From the NCBI GenBank assembly GCA_945910005.1, contig OX246746.1, positions 44,930,210-44,994,209 on the forward strand: DNA of 64,000 bases, written 5' to 3'. Positions within the stretch are counted from its first letter, which is position 1; each line of letters opens with the position of its first letter. The notes beneath the pieces are model-generated. The model made no database searches. It had not been told where the DNA came from and worked only from the letters and a program-made list of their open reading frames with translations. Positions 24,456-36,084 of the stretch are shown here, piece after piece. This stretch comes from Isoperla grammatica (lineage: Eukaryota; Arthropoda; Insecta; Plecoptera; Perlodidae). The position numbers were made by a program, and so were the translations under genes.

Positions 24456-25432
24456 AAATGGCGAGCGTGTCAAACGTGGCACTGGCCCGCAAACGTTTCC
24501 TGTCGGCACGTAGAAACAATTATATATTGTATCAAGCTGCAAATTGACCACACTTCAAAGTCGTTTTCCCGGCATTTAGAGAATTATGATCAAAACAATT
24601 TTGCCCCAGATACTTCATTATTCGAAACGGTAATCATTTTGTTGTTATGCATCTCTCTCCATTCAAACTGATAAACTAGCAGCTTATTTGCTCCCAGTAA
24701 AACACTATATACTTTCTAATGCCGTCAAGTTTGGACTAGTGATGACATCAGGTACCCGGAAACCGGTTCCGAACCGGTTCTGTAGCGCACCGGTTAGTAC
24801 TTTTCAACCCGGTTCCGCTTAATGCCGTACAGTCGCTTCAAAAACACTCACTTATCGCTAGCTAGCTGACATGAAGTACGTCTAGGCTCGTCCAGGCATG
24901 CGTTTTACATAGAGACTATTTGACGGGTCGAAGAGACATTGCTCAAAGAATGTTTCTTAGGTACATTTTTGACTTACTGAATGTAGATTAAACAAAAAAT
25001 ATGCATTAAAACCGGTAACGAAGTGGAGAAACCGGCTCGAACTTTCCGGATGTGATATCACCAGTCACCACTAATATATACGTGTTTTATTTTGTGTTTA
25101 TCTTAAGGATAGGCTGATAACGACAATAGCGCGAGTACAAAAAAAATATTGTACATATTATTTAAAGTAAATACTAGTACAAGTAATTATAATTTTTTAA
25201 GTAGATGTTGTACAACGGCTTAGGTTTGATTTTTCCAAATGTGAGAATCTTTTGAGAAGCTTCCTTCTCTGCCTTGCACTTCCTCCTGTGGGAACTGTTA
25301 GTAAATTAAAGCTTATAGGACACTTTGCATTACTTAAACAAATATATAATTCTCATCGTGCAAGAGAAATCTAAAACAAAACCAAATATGTATTAGTCGT
25401 GATGTATGTGATATAGCTGCTAAACGTATTAG

Positions 25433-25846
25433 CCAACGGTTTAGCCGCGGTCGCTTAGCCGGTTCCCATACGAATACCGAAGTTAAGCAACCTCGGGCTA
25501 GGTCAGGAGGTGGATGGGTGACCACTCACCTCTGAAACACTAGTTACCGTTGGTAAGAGCAGATTGGAGGGTTCGAAAGCTTGTGTAACAGCTTCGTTCT
25601 TCTCGTCAACTGCTCGGCAGTCCAGGTTAGTGGAGGAACCTATATGACTGGTCGTAGTTGCACCGTATTTTCGAATGGGACGTTAAGCCAATGGTCCCCT
25701 TGCTACTTTTCGACAGGAGTAGGCTACGTGCCGGTACCAGGCTTCCCCTCCCCCCTTCCTCATTATCATTCATCAATCATCACCCATCAGGCTAAAGAGG
25801 GCATTGTACCCTACACTGGCCTTAATTACAATAAAATAAAAAAAAA
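25433..25846 (+). repeat. 5S rRNA-derived SINE, copy 1 (full length, TSD present)
   Basis: The head reproduces 5S rRNA and its internal promoter: 'gaagttaagcaacctcgggc' (box A and intermediate element) and 'tggatgggtgacc' (box C, 25511-25523). The body carries 'gggacgttaagccaatggtc', a stretch resembling CR1/L2-type LINE tails. The element ends in an A-rich tail at 25830-25849. It is flanked by the direct repeat 'aaacgtattag' (25422-25432 and 25847-25857), which marks a target site duplication. Near-identical body sequence at 48072-48470 indicates recent activity. The 108-codon open frame inside is not a gene. Confidence 0.92.
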
Positions 25847-26288
25847 AAACGTATTAGTAGGGCAAGCTGCAATGTTGACACGTTCACGTAGGACGACCGC
25901 AACCTGATCAGAGATTACTTAATTTTTGGAACTTGTATAAATGATTACGTTCACCTGTACTTACACGTCAGCGATGTGTTTTTTAACTTTTCAAGCCTCT
26001 TTAACAATTTATCTCCAGCACTAAATGAAAAGTTTAATAAAAACATTATGTTAGAAATATTTGCTCCAATACAAAAATATTAATAAATGTAACGAAAATC
26101 AAAATAACAAGGTATATTTTCTTAACCGTCCAAATTCCAAACCTGCTTTCATCGACCTCAATTGCAACAACACCATTGCAGCTAGTGCAGTCTGCAGTTA
26201 CACTTGCTTCTTCAGGGAAACTAAATATTTCAATTTTCAGGGATTAAAATGGAAATCGTATGAAAGCTCGATGTGGAATTAAAAGGGA

Positions 26289-26392
26289 GGGGGGGGGGGG
26301 GTTGATGAGTGCAAGAGTGGTATAGCTAATCATTCAAAACCTATTATCCCTGTACTCGTAACGGGTGTGGTGGGGGGGGGGGGGGGGGGGGG
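26289..26392. repeat. Two poly-G tracts
   Basis: G runs of about 11 and 22 bases at 26290-26300 and 26371-26392, separated by ordinary sequence. Confidence 0.85.
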
Positions 26393-27854
26393 GTGGTCTG
26401 TAATCATCCACAAATAATATGTGTATAGCAGAATACGGGCACTTTTTACTTACGGAAATGAAATATCAAACTGATAAATATAAAACTGTACCGTCTGTAC
26501 ACGCCACTCACTAGTCGGGACTGTGGTCGTGGGAAACAGTTCGTCTGCTGGAACGTAGTTACTGTCTGATTTCACGCTCAACAAGCTAGAACAATTTTAC
26601 CGTTGAAATGTTCTGTGTCTCTTTCGACAAGTTGACACTCCCTGGCAGAGTAAAATAGCACTCAAACTAAAGAACTAAAGAAGTTTCTCCATCCTTGCAT
26701 CGTGTCATTAGGACTTAACATTTCTTCCAAACTATCCAAACACTCTAATATACACCTGAACAGGAGCCGAGCATATCAGGTAAAACTGGTGTGCACCCTA
26801 CAACGAGTATTCATATTAGTGGGAGATTATCGACTCAGATTTGAAATTTTGATGCATTTGTTCTACAACAAGCTAAAAATTTCAGAATACGTTTATAACA
26901 CTATGACACATTTATGATGCAAAGTTAACCAAAATTAGCTCACCGGAAGTTGGTCAAAAAAAATGTCAAAGTCAAATTTTTGAAAATAAAATAAAAATCG
27001 AAATCTCTCAATATCTAATTCCATTTTGAGCTAACAAAGTTAAGTGTGGTATTAAAAGTCGTGTATTTGCACTGCCTATTAGCATTATTTGGAAAAATGT
27101 CATATTTTTGCATTTCGATGGTCGTTAAACAATAAACATAGACCAAAAAATCCACACAAAAGTATTTACCGCACTTTAGTCCTTTAGTCAAATAAAAATG
27201 ATAGAAGTTAATAATATAAAACAAATATGTTTACACGAATGTATAGGTTGAGGAACTAGCTACAACTTTGTCACTGGTCAAACTTCGAGACGTGAACTTC
27301 ATAGCATCGTTTTTCTTATTTCCCTAGTCGCGGTGCGCCGGCCGTGGTCGCTCCCGCGCGCTAACCAGCCATAAGGCCCGTGCTATTCCCGCCCGAGGCG
27401 AGCGTGTTTTATTAGACTTGACAACAAAATGTGCACACAACACTTCTTTAGTCGGTTCTTTATTAGAAAACTGTATTTTTGTTGTGGTTATACTTTTGTG
27501 ATTTCCATTTTTATCAAAAAAAAGTCATGAAGAGGCTCAATATGTCTCTAGGCTTCAAATTAAAAACAAATAAATATTCTCATTGATTTTTGTATTCTTC
27601 TAAATTAGAGACTACATTTTTTCATGAGTATTTGAAAACATATTTTTGATCAGAAAAGTGAAATGTATCACTTCATTATGGATCAAAAACATTTCATCAT
27701 CTCATCATCGTTAGATGACCAATCACAAATGATGGAACTTAAAAGTTTTGATTAATTATCAGGCCTATATTCGAAGTCCAATTTTACAAAAATAATGGGT
27801 TTGAAATTGACCTTCTTCCTGTTTGAATATCTGGAAGCCACGCAAATTAAATTC

Positions 27855-28008
27855 TTGCAGATAAAACTTTGTACGTGAGTGGAGATCATAAGAATGGATT
27901 GTGCAACATATTTAACACCAATCGCATTGCTGCTGCCACTTTGTTGAACATCAGTCAGAAAGAAGCAGACACCCGGATGATTTTACACTGACTTAGACGA
28001 GCGCAATA
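27855..28008 (+). pseudogene. Decayed transposon gene, EADTRM segment
   Basis: Plus-strand frame reads KTLYVSGDHKNGLCNIF, then IAAATLLNISQ and KEADTRMILH, followed at once by a TGA (about 27989). 'EADTRM.LH' is, from memory, the signature of the same invertebrate transposon protein family whose next motifs (LH..YA, SPDT, HAFTGCD) survive in the element at 12.2-15.5 kb. Here the downstream middle of the protein is missing or replaced. It lies just inside the left 1-kb TIR, which is where a transposon gene would be expected. Confidence 0.6.
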
Positions 28009-28589
28009 AATCTTTAGATCTGATTGGACGCTTTGTCGTGCAAACTCCAGATAAAAATAGCAAATATAAATTGTAATTAGATATAACTATAGTAGTTTTA
28101 TTTTTCATTTATCAGCATCTATATATTTATCTATCTATCTATATATTTATAAGCATATTTTTATTTTATAGACATGGATGTGATGATACTGCTTTTGAAT
28201 TAGGCCCTATTAAAGTCGATCCACTGTTTACCCAACTATTTGTCATTGTGCTACAAATCATGTTAAATATACACAAAAATATCATGTTAAATATTAACGA
28301 AAAATAAAGTAGTTTCATCGACTACTTTTTTTAATATAAATATTTGAAATCCGTCGATTTCCCTATCGCCTACCATTGAAACTGTCAAAAATCATACACT
28401 TTCGAATATAAAGCATCGACTAAGTAGATACTAAACATTTGTAATTTTCTTTATTTTATACTCAATTTGAAGGTAATTGAATGACAATTCTAAATATGTA
28501 TATATGAATACAATCTCTCGACTCGTTTTCGGTCAATATTGGCTTCACTACAAGAACATTTGATGGGAAATCGGGCGAGCCGTGAAAGT

Positions 28590-28809
28590 ATGGCAACACT
28601 GCGTGCGATGACGTCATTTCTCTTTGAGCCCGCCTCCGCCTCACGTCAAAACATGAACTGGCTGTCACCTTTCCACGATGCGACGTGACTGGACTTTTTC
28701 TTATTTACATTTATTGTCGCTTATTTCCAATTAACATTTTGCGTCATACAAATAATGCACTCAATTCAAATTGAAGGCACAGTTAGGAACGGGAATATAT
28801 CTGAATACG
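28590..28809 (+). promoter_or_regulatory. Promoter-like stretch and possible first exon
   Basis: A perfect CRE core TGACGTCA (28609-28616) and GC-box-like 'cccgcctccgcc' (from 28629) stand out in AT-rich DNA. An ATG at 28754 starts MHSIQIEGTVRNGNISEY, ending at a consensus donor 'tacg|gtacgtgag' at 28810. No continuation exon was identified. It could belong to the transposon, to an insertion within it, or be chance. Confidence 0.35.
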
Positions 28810-31084
28810 GTACGTGAGGCCTAGCCTAGGCCACCTTTATTTAGATTAGGCCTAGGCCTATATTGCCTACAATGATCCGAAATGAAATTCGTGTATTGTA
28901 CGTCCGTAAACGCAAACATTTTCCCCAATGTAGATATGCTAAGTATAGTATGCCAGGAGGCATCTGTATAATATGAAAGAAAATATGCCAAGCCCTAAGG
29001 CCACTCAAGGACGTTTTGTGATCATTTGACATGTGCAAGGCCTAGGCCTACCATTTATGTAGCCCCCCTACACGCATTTGAAATAATTTACATCCATTGC
29101 ATGCCTTCACATGTCCTAGATGGACTAAAGTTACTTGAGATCACTTCGTCAGGTAAACAATTGCACAAACAACATGATACGATACAAAATATACAATCCT
29201 ATCATTTTCTTTTATCGTAATAAAACGTCCTCCGCTTCGTATTCCGTATTTTTTCGACGCCATTTTCACCATCTGACAATAGCAATGTCTTTGCAGCGTT
29301 GCCAAGTATATTGGAGGCTGGCAATACTTTGTCGACGAATATTAAAAACGAGTTTTTTGTTTCCTTGGCTTTGTAATTCAATTTAGATTTGTATCCATTA
29401 TATAAGTCTATAATTTGTGAATGTGTTGTGGTGTAATTAAAGCCAAAAGCGAGATAAGAAGTTGACTACTATTTGGAGTTTTGATGAACTAATTTCGTTT
29501 TTAGGGATTGGCTATTCTGCAGTTAGACTAGTGTCTAGAATCATGCCATTATAAATAACTGCATTTTCGTGTAAATACTGGATTTTAAAATAGTATTCTT
29601 ACTTGATTACTGAATATATTTTACATTTTATACTAATTTAACATAATAATTGTCGAAGAAATAGTTTTTTGTGATTTTAAACAAATATTAAAATCATTGC
29701 TTGAAACTGGTAGTTTGATCAATGGAACGACTTTAATGCAAACTAACGAGTGCACAAGGTATGTGGAATACTTCAAATAGGAACACAAATCGGAACACCC
29801 GTGTGCATTATGCAGTTGCTTGCCCCCAGCACATGCGCTATCCGGGTGTGACACTGTCTCCTCGTTGTTTGGTATAGGGAAATAAGAAGTATTTCGTCAA
29901 ATATGTGAATGTATTTCGAGCGAGGAACTTGTTTCACTCGGAGTTTTTTACGAAGGAGGAAACGAAAACGCGTTGGTGGTAGCTCGAAATTTTGCATCCA
30001 AACTGTACAATTCATCGGGTACATTTAAAAAAATACCAGTATTCACTAAACGAATTAAGATATCTTATGTATATCAAGAAGACGACATCAGTTGCATCAG
30101 TTGCAAACCTTCCCCCTTGTAAGGGATCCTTCATTCTACACGTATGAAACGCAGTTTGGCAATGCAACATGCTTCGCAAACACAAAACTATGTTCGTGTT
30201 CAGTTTTTCAAGATATTATACAAATATTGTCCGTACGAAAATTATATTTCAAAATAGTTTGCTTATACGTTGTAAAACGCAAAACTTTATTTCACTCGAT
30301 TAGCCACTAAAAATACCACAAATAATTGAAATAAAAATATAACTCTAACATATGTGATGAAACGTGCCCTACACAAATAAATCACATACCTTGGTTCTAC
30401 AATATACAATGCAATCCTAGAGAAGATAATACAATATTATAATGTGCATACATTTAAAATATCTTTACATTGATGGTTGTTGCACTTGCATATACATTGG
30501 AAACGAAAATGTAAGATATCATAGAAATAAAAGCAGTAAATAGAAAATACAACAAGATAAATATGAACATTCAATAGGTACCGCCTTTGTTATCAGTATT
30601 CTAAATACGTGAAATGATTTATTATAATGACAAACTGGTAAAGATATAGGCCTAGTAGGTCTCTGAAATTACATCTCACGTATAGTTTAAATAGTTGAGC
30701 AGCATGTTGGTTTAGTAGCATTTTTGTTTGAAGTACCTAGTAGTAGTAGTTTAGATTTAGTTAGTAATGTTACGTAAAAATTGAACTTATTTTATGTACG
30801 AACTTTAACTATGCCTTATAATATTATGTAGAGAACGTGCTCAGTGAAGACTGACTGAAGTGTCTGTACGGTGTCAGTCGCTCACCCAAGAAATATTATT
30901 CCTGCATACTATGTATTGAGCCTCAATAAATTGAAAATTGAACATCTGGACTTCAGCTTACAAACAAAACCCTGATATTGGCGGAAGTTGCATTTCATTT
31001 TATTGCGACACTTTACTTATTATCTAGCTGTAGACACTAGGCAGGAAGAAAAAATACACAAGCCAAATATCACGGGATTGTTTT

Positions 31085-31351
31085 CTTCAGGCCCTTTAAA
31101 AAGCGGGTGGGAGCAAAATGCCATGAGTTTCCCAACTCAAGCTTCTTTTGCGCACTTGGGATGCTGAACTATTTTTTTGTGCATGCAAATCTAAGAAAGG
31201 TTGTAGTAATTCAACTCTCTGTCCTTGTATGAAGATTGGAATAGGGTGTTCTGAAGTGTGCCGATGTGCCAAGGATTGTTATAATATACGCAATCACACT
31301 GAAGAACGGATGGTATTGAGCATTAAGTTTAAAAACAGTACAAAAATGTAA
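31085..31351 (+). pseudogene. Decayed transposon gene, C-terminal cysteine-rich domain
   Basis: GWEQNAMSFPTQ in one frame is followed, after a shift, by RTWDAELFFCACKSKKGC, then LCPCMKIGIGC and SEVCRCAKDCYN, with nine cysteines in CxC-type spacing. A C-terminal 'GW... then CxC...CxC...CxC..C.N' layout is typical of the same transposon-associated family as the EADTRM piece at 27.9 kb. It sits about 380 bp inside the right 1-kb TIR. A frameshift separates the GW part from the cysteine domain. The CxC spacing also recalls tesmin/TSO1 domains, which is the main alternative. Confidence 0.6.
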
Positions 31352-33129
31352 ATAGGTTCTACCTTACAAAACACCAGTATTCTTTGTTTTTTTCAGTTGT
31401 GTGCACAATAACTACGGTGTTTATTCATCCTGCTGTAAATACTTAGTACAAATACGTAGTACATTACGAAGCTAGCAATGGCAAAATTGATCATACATTC
31501 ATAAATTCCTACAAATAATACTAATTGAGATTATTACAACTGAATATTGATGTAACTTTATGCACTCAGAATACTTAAAGATACCAGGAATATTATATTT
31601 TCAAATTAAGTTTGAAATCGTATTTCCTGTTAATAGGGCATGTTGCGCAAACGTTCTATAAACAATGTTTTTATGCCTGCATTTTTTACGCATGTTTTTA
31701 AAAAATAACGCACTGATAATTGATGGTCGCTCCAGGAAATCAATTTAAAGTTTAACCCCATTATTTTTGTAAAATTTTATTCCGATTATACTACTTTAAA
31801 ATTAATCAAAAATATAAGTTCCTTAATTTGTGATTGATAATCTAACCATGATGTGATGAAATGTTTTTAGCCATAATGAAGTGATACATTCTACTTTTCT
31901 GACTAAAATTATGTTATCATATGCTCAATAAATTTGTGTTATTCTTAAAAATGTACTCTCTTATTTAGTAGAATGGAAAAATGCAATAACAATATTTTAT
32001 TTGTTTGTAATTTTAAGCCTGGATAGAAATATGTATGCCTCTTTAAGATTTTTTAGATAAAAATGTTAACCACAAAAGTATAAATACAATAAAATAATGT
32101 TTTCAACTATAGAACTTTCTAAAGAAGTGTTGTGTACACATTTTGTGGTAAAGTCTAATCAAACACGCTCGCCTCGCGCGGGAATAGCACGGGCCTTATG
32201 GCCGGTTAGCGCGCGGGAGCGACCACGGCCGGCGCACCGCGACTAGGGAAATAAGAAAAACGATGCTATGAAGTTCACGTCTAGAAGTTTGACCAGTGAC
32301 AAAGTTTTAGCTAGTTCTTCAACCTATACAAGCGTGTAAACATATTTGTTTTATATTATTAACTTCTATCATTTTTATGTGACTAAAGTGCGGTAAATAC
32401 TTTTGTGTTGATATTTTGGTCTATTTTTATTGTTTAACGACTACCAAAATGCAAAAATACCACATTTTTCAAAATTATACTAATAGGCAGTGCAAATGCA
32501 CGACTTTTAATACCACACTTAACTTTGTTAGTTCGAAATGGAATTTGATATTGAGAGATTTCGATGTTTATTTTATTTTCAAATATTTGACTTTGACATT
32601 TTTTTTTGACCAACTTCCGGTGAGCTAATTTTGGTTAACTTTGCATCATAAATGTGTCATAGTGTTACAAATATATCCTGAAATTTGTAGCTTGTTGTAG
32701 AACAAATGCAACAAACTTCGCCATTTGAAGAGTTTGCCGTTTGATAATCTTCTACTATATGACAAACATTATTTCAGAGTGAACCTGGAGTGAACCCAGT
32801 GTGTACCAGTGGAACAAGTAGACTAATACATTCTAACATTTATTACTGAAGTGTTGAAGGATACAAAGAAAGCTAGCAACCTGCACTGGTTACCAGCCAG
32901 CGCTGCACTGCGTCATGAATGTGAATGTCATCACACTTTGTCAGACCGATCTCCTATCAAATCTGTCCCTCAACCTAATCAAAACCATAACAAATTTTAT
33001 CACCAAAACGGAACGCAAAATCTAAAAACCCAATTTTATTGAAGACATAGCCAGCGGAAGGGTTTCCACTACCGCTAGAAACAACAACAACAACAACACT
33101 TTGTCAGCGTAGCCTACTTCTATACTCGT

Positions 33130-33273
33130 CGTACAACATCTTCGGTAATGTTTCCGTCACGGGTGGGTGAGCGTTAGCCAACCAGCGGCCGTGGCTAATT
33201 CAGATACCTGTTCGGGTTGGCCGAGACCGTAAACACGTCATTGATTGATGACGAAAGCATTACCGAAGTTGTT
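33130..33273. mobile_element. Small MITE (~144 bp)
   Basis: Left 'caacatcttcggtaatgttt' and right 'gcattaccgaagttgtt' are inverted copies extending into 'ccgtcac' / 'tgacgaaag'. Noncoding. Confidence 0.7.
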
Positions 33274-33550
33274 AAGAGACCTATACTGTGCTTGGTTGCA
33301 CTTGAAAACATGGTGACATTCATGACGTAGTTCAGCGCAGATAACCAGCTTTCTTTTTGCGCACATCCTGTCATGAATTTCACTAAAATGCAGCTATGTA
33401 CATATAGATGCAGGTTAAAGCTTTCCAACGTTCCCTTTTCCTCAAAGAAATAATTCATGTTCCCGCGCCGATTACCAGTTTTGTGTGCGCGCACCCTAAC
33501 CTGCTTCTACTGTGCATGGTTGCACTTGAAAGCATGGTGACATTCATGAT

Positions 33551-33712
33551 CTATACTTGCCCCAAAACTATCTTACAGATGGTTTTGTCACAAGCGAGTA
33601 ACTCGTACACAACCAGCGAACCGCCCGAGACAATCCCCTGCAAATACCGATCGCTGATTGGCTACGAGTTCCTCGCCTGTGACGAAAGCATCTGTATTAT
33701 TATAGTTGAGCG
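33551..33712 (-). mobile_element. MITE, 'ggcaaccc' family, copy 1
   Basis: Matches the element at 62659-62817 in reverse orientation: 'ccagcgaaccgcccgagaca', 'gatcgctgattggctacga' and 'gtgacgaaagcat' are shared. The ends are eroded ('tatacttgccccaaaac'). Confidence 0.7.
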
Positions 33713-33721
33713 CAGGTAACC

Positions 33722-33953
33722 TGGGCACAGATTTAACTCTTAGAACGACCTAACTTTGAATCTTTTGAGAATCCAGGAAAATATTTTAGAACAGATTTTA
33801 AAACATATTACTGGAATGGTCATTTGTCCTTGTTCCCACCTGGAATTTGTAACGTTTTCATGTGACCTAGGTCTGGTTTTACAAGAGGTTCAAAGTTAGA
33901 CAGAGTTTAGACCAGAAAAAGACTTGGGACCTCTTGTGAATCCGGGCCCAGCA
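33722..33953 (+). mobile_element. Harbinger-type MITE, copy 1
   Basis: The ends are degenerate inverted repeats: 'cctgggcacagattt' and 'cttgtgaatccgggcccag'. The interior is shared with 62198-62462 ('aaacatatta', 'tgtccttgttcc', 'tgacctaggtctggttttac'). The GGGCCCGGATTCAC-type terminus is typical of PIF/Harbinger-related MITEs in invertebrates (knowledge). Confidence 0.75.
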
Positions 33954-33993
33954 TTGTTATTAGTGCGCGGCTCCTGATACCCTGTGTTTCCAG

Positions 33994-34217
33994 TCAGCAG
34001 TGACGGGAAGCTGGTGGCGTCCTTGAAACAGCACGTGAACGCGCCAGCACACGAGGATGGAGACACACCAGCCGCAGGTCACGTTCGCACAGAGGTGAAC
34101 ATCCCGTCACGCGGCATCCACAAGGTCGTGGAGGGCGTCCTTGGAGAGGGTGAAGGTCAACAGGAAGTGGTCCCCAATGTGGAGAGACGCTCCTCATTTT
34201 CTCACGAGTCAAACAAT
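33994..34217 (+). CDS. Host exon 3 of the split gene
   Basis: Acceptor 'accctgtgtttccag' and donor 'aat|gtgagtg'. The exon is 224 bases: two bases complete a codon from the previous exon (phase 1), then 74 codons end in phase 0. It is GC-richer than its surroundings. Reading frame: SSDGKLVASLKQHV, then HEDGDTPAAGHVRTEVNIPS, then GIHKVVEGVLGEGEGQQEVV and NVERRSSFSHESNN. It is hydrophilic with no cysteine and no membrane segment, so it is probably disordered. Joining it to the exon at 9951 would need a 24-kb intron; the phases agree. The protein is not recognised. Confidence 0.65.
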
Positions 34218-34968
34218 GTGAGTGTTACTGTATTGCATGACGCATCATTTGACTGGGAATAATTGTATATGTTCATGACGTGACTCGCCACATGAACGCC
34301 AATCGTTACATAGAGTACAGATTATGTAATCGAATCATAAAAGTTTGCAATAATAATGCGAACTGTCCAGAGACAATTACCATCTGTTATACATGTTATA
34401 ATCCAATGGTCGGTTTGGAAGGGATTGTGTTAAAATTTTATTTTGATGTACGAACGCTCTAAAAAAGTAACGGTCTTTATCATCGCACTATACATTTGAG
34501 ATTCACTTTTACAGTAAAAGCCGTAAACTATAATAAATCAAAAGCAAAGGGCTATAATATTATGAAGTCATTTCAAACGTGTCTTGGTCACCTGTGTACT
34601 GGTGACCATTAATGTAGGAATTATAGCGGTTGACGCTTTAGCCAAACAGTAACACTGTGGTATTTATCCTCACATCACAGTTCACAATAATTGTAATAAT
34701 TATTAGGTAGCCTTCCATTCTACAGTTTAAAGTTCTAGAGCAGTTGGTTATTTCGTTGGTCGCTTTTAAAGCCTTCCTCTTGTAATAAGTTTGTATGGAA
34801 GAAGTAAGATTTGAAGTTCCAAAGTAAAATGAATTATAATCTAAAATATGAACTGGATATACAATGCACCATGTCAGTCAGTGTCTTCAGAAGGCATTCG
34901 AACGATTTTCTTTAAAGCAAAACTATAATATGTTCAATTCACACATAACCCGAACCCAAATTGTACTT

Positions 34969-35361
34969 TTATTTTCGGGTTAAGACGGTAAGTTCCACCA
35001 CCAGGTTGTATGTGCTGCCGCTGGTTTCTTCTAGGACTTGTTGCTGTTTCTGTTTTTGTCTGTCTATCTCAAGGTCGATCACTTTAAACTTCAATAAAGT
35101 AGAGAAATTAGGCTCCAACTCGAATCCGAACCTGAAACTGAAGGGAACATGTTTCTGAATATCAAACAATATAGTTTCACGCAAGCGCTTCTTCTCAGCC
35201 CCTTTAGAAGTATCCTTCATATAACTCACGTCTTTAAGAGAAATACGTCTCCACACGACAGAAATCTTTATGTAGTGTCTGGTATATTTCTTTTGTAGTC
35301 CTCGCTGGATTCCAAATAAAAGATCTGACAGATTGTGATAGATGTTGGTTATATTTTCCCT
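34969..35361 (-). CDS. Last exon of an unrecognised minus-strand gene
   Basis: On the minus strand, a frame opens after an AG acceptor (gtcaataaagcattcag) and runs 130 codons to a TAA at 34969-34971 that is itself embedded in AATAAA, a polyadenylation signal. It begins RENITNIYHNLSDLLFGIQR, includes HYIKISVVWRRISLKDV and FSFRFGFELEPNFSTLLKFK, and ends in VVELTVLTRK. Codon content and alternating hydrophobic residues look like a real beta-rich domain followed by a short basic and Q-rich helix (DRQKQKQQQ). I do not recognise the family, and upstream exons were not found. It lies antisense within an intron of the plus-strand gene (34218-39933), so it may be a nested gene, a retrocopy or an unknown element's ORF. 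Confidence 0.55.
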   Translation of the reverse strand, partial: RENITNIYHNLSDLLFGIQRGLQKKYTRHYIKISVVWRRISLKDVSYMKDTSKGAEKKRLRETILFDIQKHVPFSFRFGFELEPNFSTLLKFKVIDLEIDRQKQKQQQVLEETSGSTYNLVVELTVLTRK

Positions 35362-36084
35362 CTGAATGCTTTATTGACATTTTCGGGATGTTTTTCCACC
35401 TACAGTACCTCTAAAGTGCGACGGAAGCACTAAAGACATCCCTGTGTCTCAGTTATTGAAATAGCACGATGCTCGTTTTCAGTAGATACTCGGTATATCA
35501 GCAACGGTGCTATATACCGCGGCTGCTACGGCATGTGGGATACTGATGGGCATTGTCCAGCTAAAGATACATAATGTTATCGTTTATCAGTGATTTTAAA
35601 TAAAACTGATGTCTTGGTAGAAACCTATGTCGTCTAAGGACCTCCATTATACTGTGTAGTACTTTGGGTAGTTTCGTAATTTGTTGCAGTAAAAAATCAA
35701 TTCTAATTACTTTAAAAACATTTTATAGATAGCCTACTATAAAATAAAGTATCAAGAATGTTGCCTAACTAAGGACCCTATGCAAACTTAAGAAGTGTCA
35801 AGTTAAGTACAGGGTTGTTGCTATGGAATTGTTTTATTACATGCTATTTCCCATAAAAAGAACAAACGACATAGCAACCATAAACAAACCACATGCTTAA
35901 CTCGACTCTGCATTCCGCCCTAAGACAACGGGCTGGACAGATTTGTGATAACAATCCAAAAAGCACCATGAACTGAAACATATAGAATTATACAAACAAG
36001 ACAGGAAGTGAAAATATGAAATGTGTGAATCAATTAGGAGATTCGGTAATGTGAGGAACTGAATCTCTCACATCTCCCTGATGT

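Larger units (their letters stand above)
26852..32710. mobile_element. 5.9-kb DNA transposon with ~1-kb terminal inverted repeats
   Basis: The left TIR (26852-27815) and right TIR (31733-32710) are inverted copies along nearly their whole length. They begin 'gcatttgttctacaacaagc', pass 'ggtgagctaa', 'cactttgttag.t' and the GC-rich 'cgcggtgcgccggccgtggt', 'gcacgggccttatggc' and 'cgctcgcctcg', and end near 'ttacaaaaataatgggtt'. Divergence by eye is roughly 10-15% with indels, so the element is old. The interior holds broken pieces of a gene at 27855-28008 and 31085-31351. About 3 kb between them shows a promoter-like stretch near 28.6 kb and may be intron or insertion. The domain set recalls elements reported with XPG-like nuclease and Cys8 finger (Academ), but that name is a guess. 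Confidence 0.85.

Noticed and set aside
24330..24671. 113-codon frame
   Set aside because: Runs through one arm of the foldback MITE at 24249-24455 and shows no domain.
25581..25907. 108-codon frame, also present at 48214-48480
   Set aside because: Lies inside the 5S-derived SINE body in both places.
26852..32710. Firm assignment of the element to the Academ superfamily
   Set aside because: The XPG-like nuclease and Cys finger idea fits, but no TSD or complete transposase is visible; it is kept only as a hypothesis.
34280..34462. 60-codon plus frame after host exon 3
   Set aside because: Out of phase with the exon, no acceptor, AT-rich composition; the consensus donor at 34218 explains the exon end.
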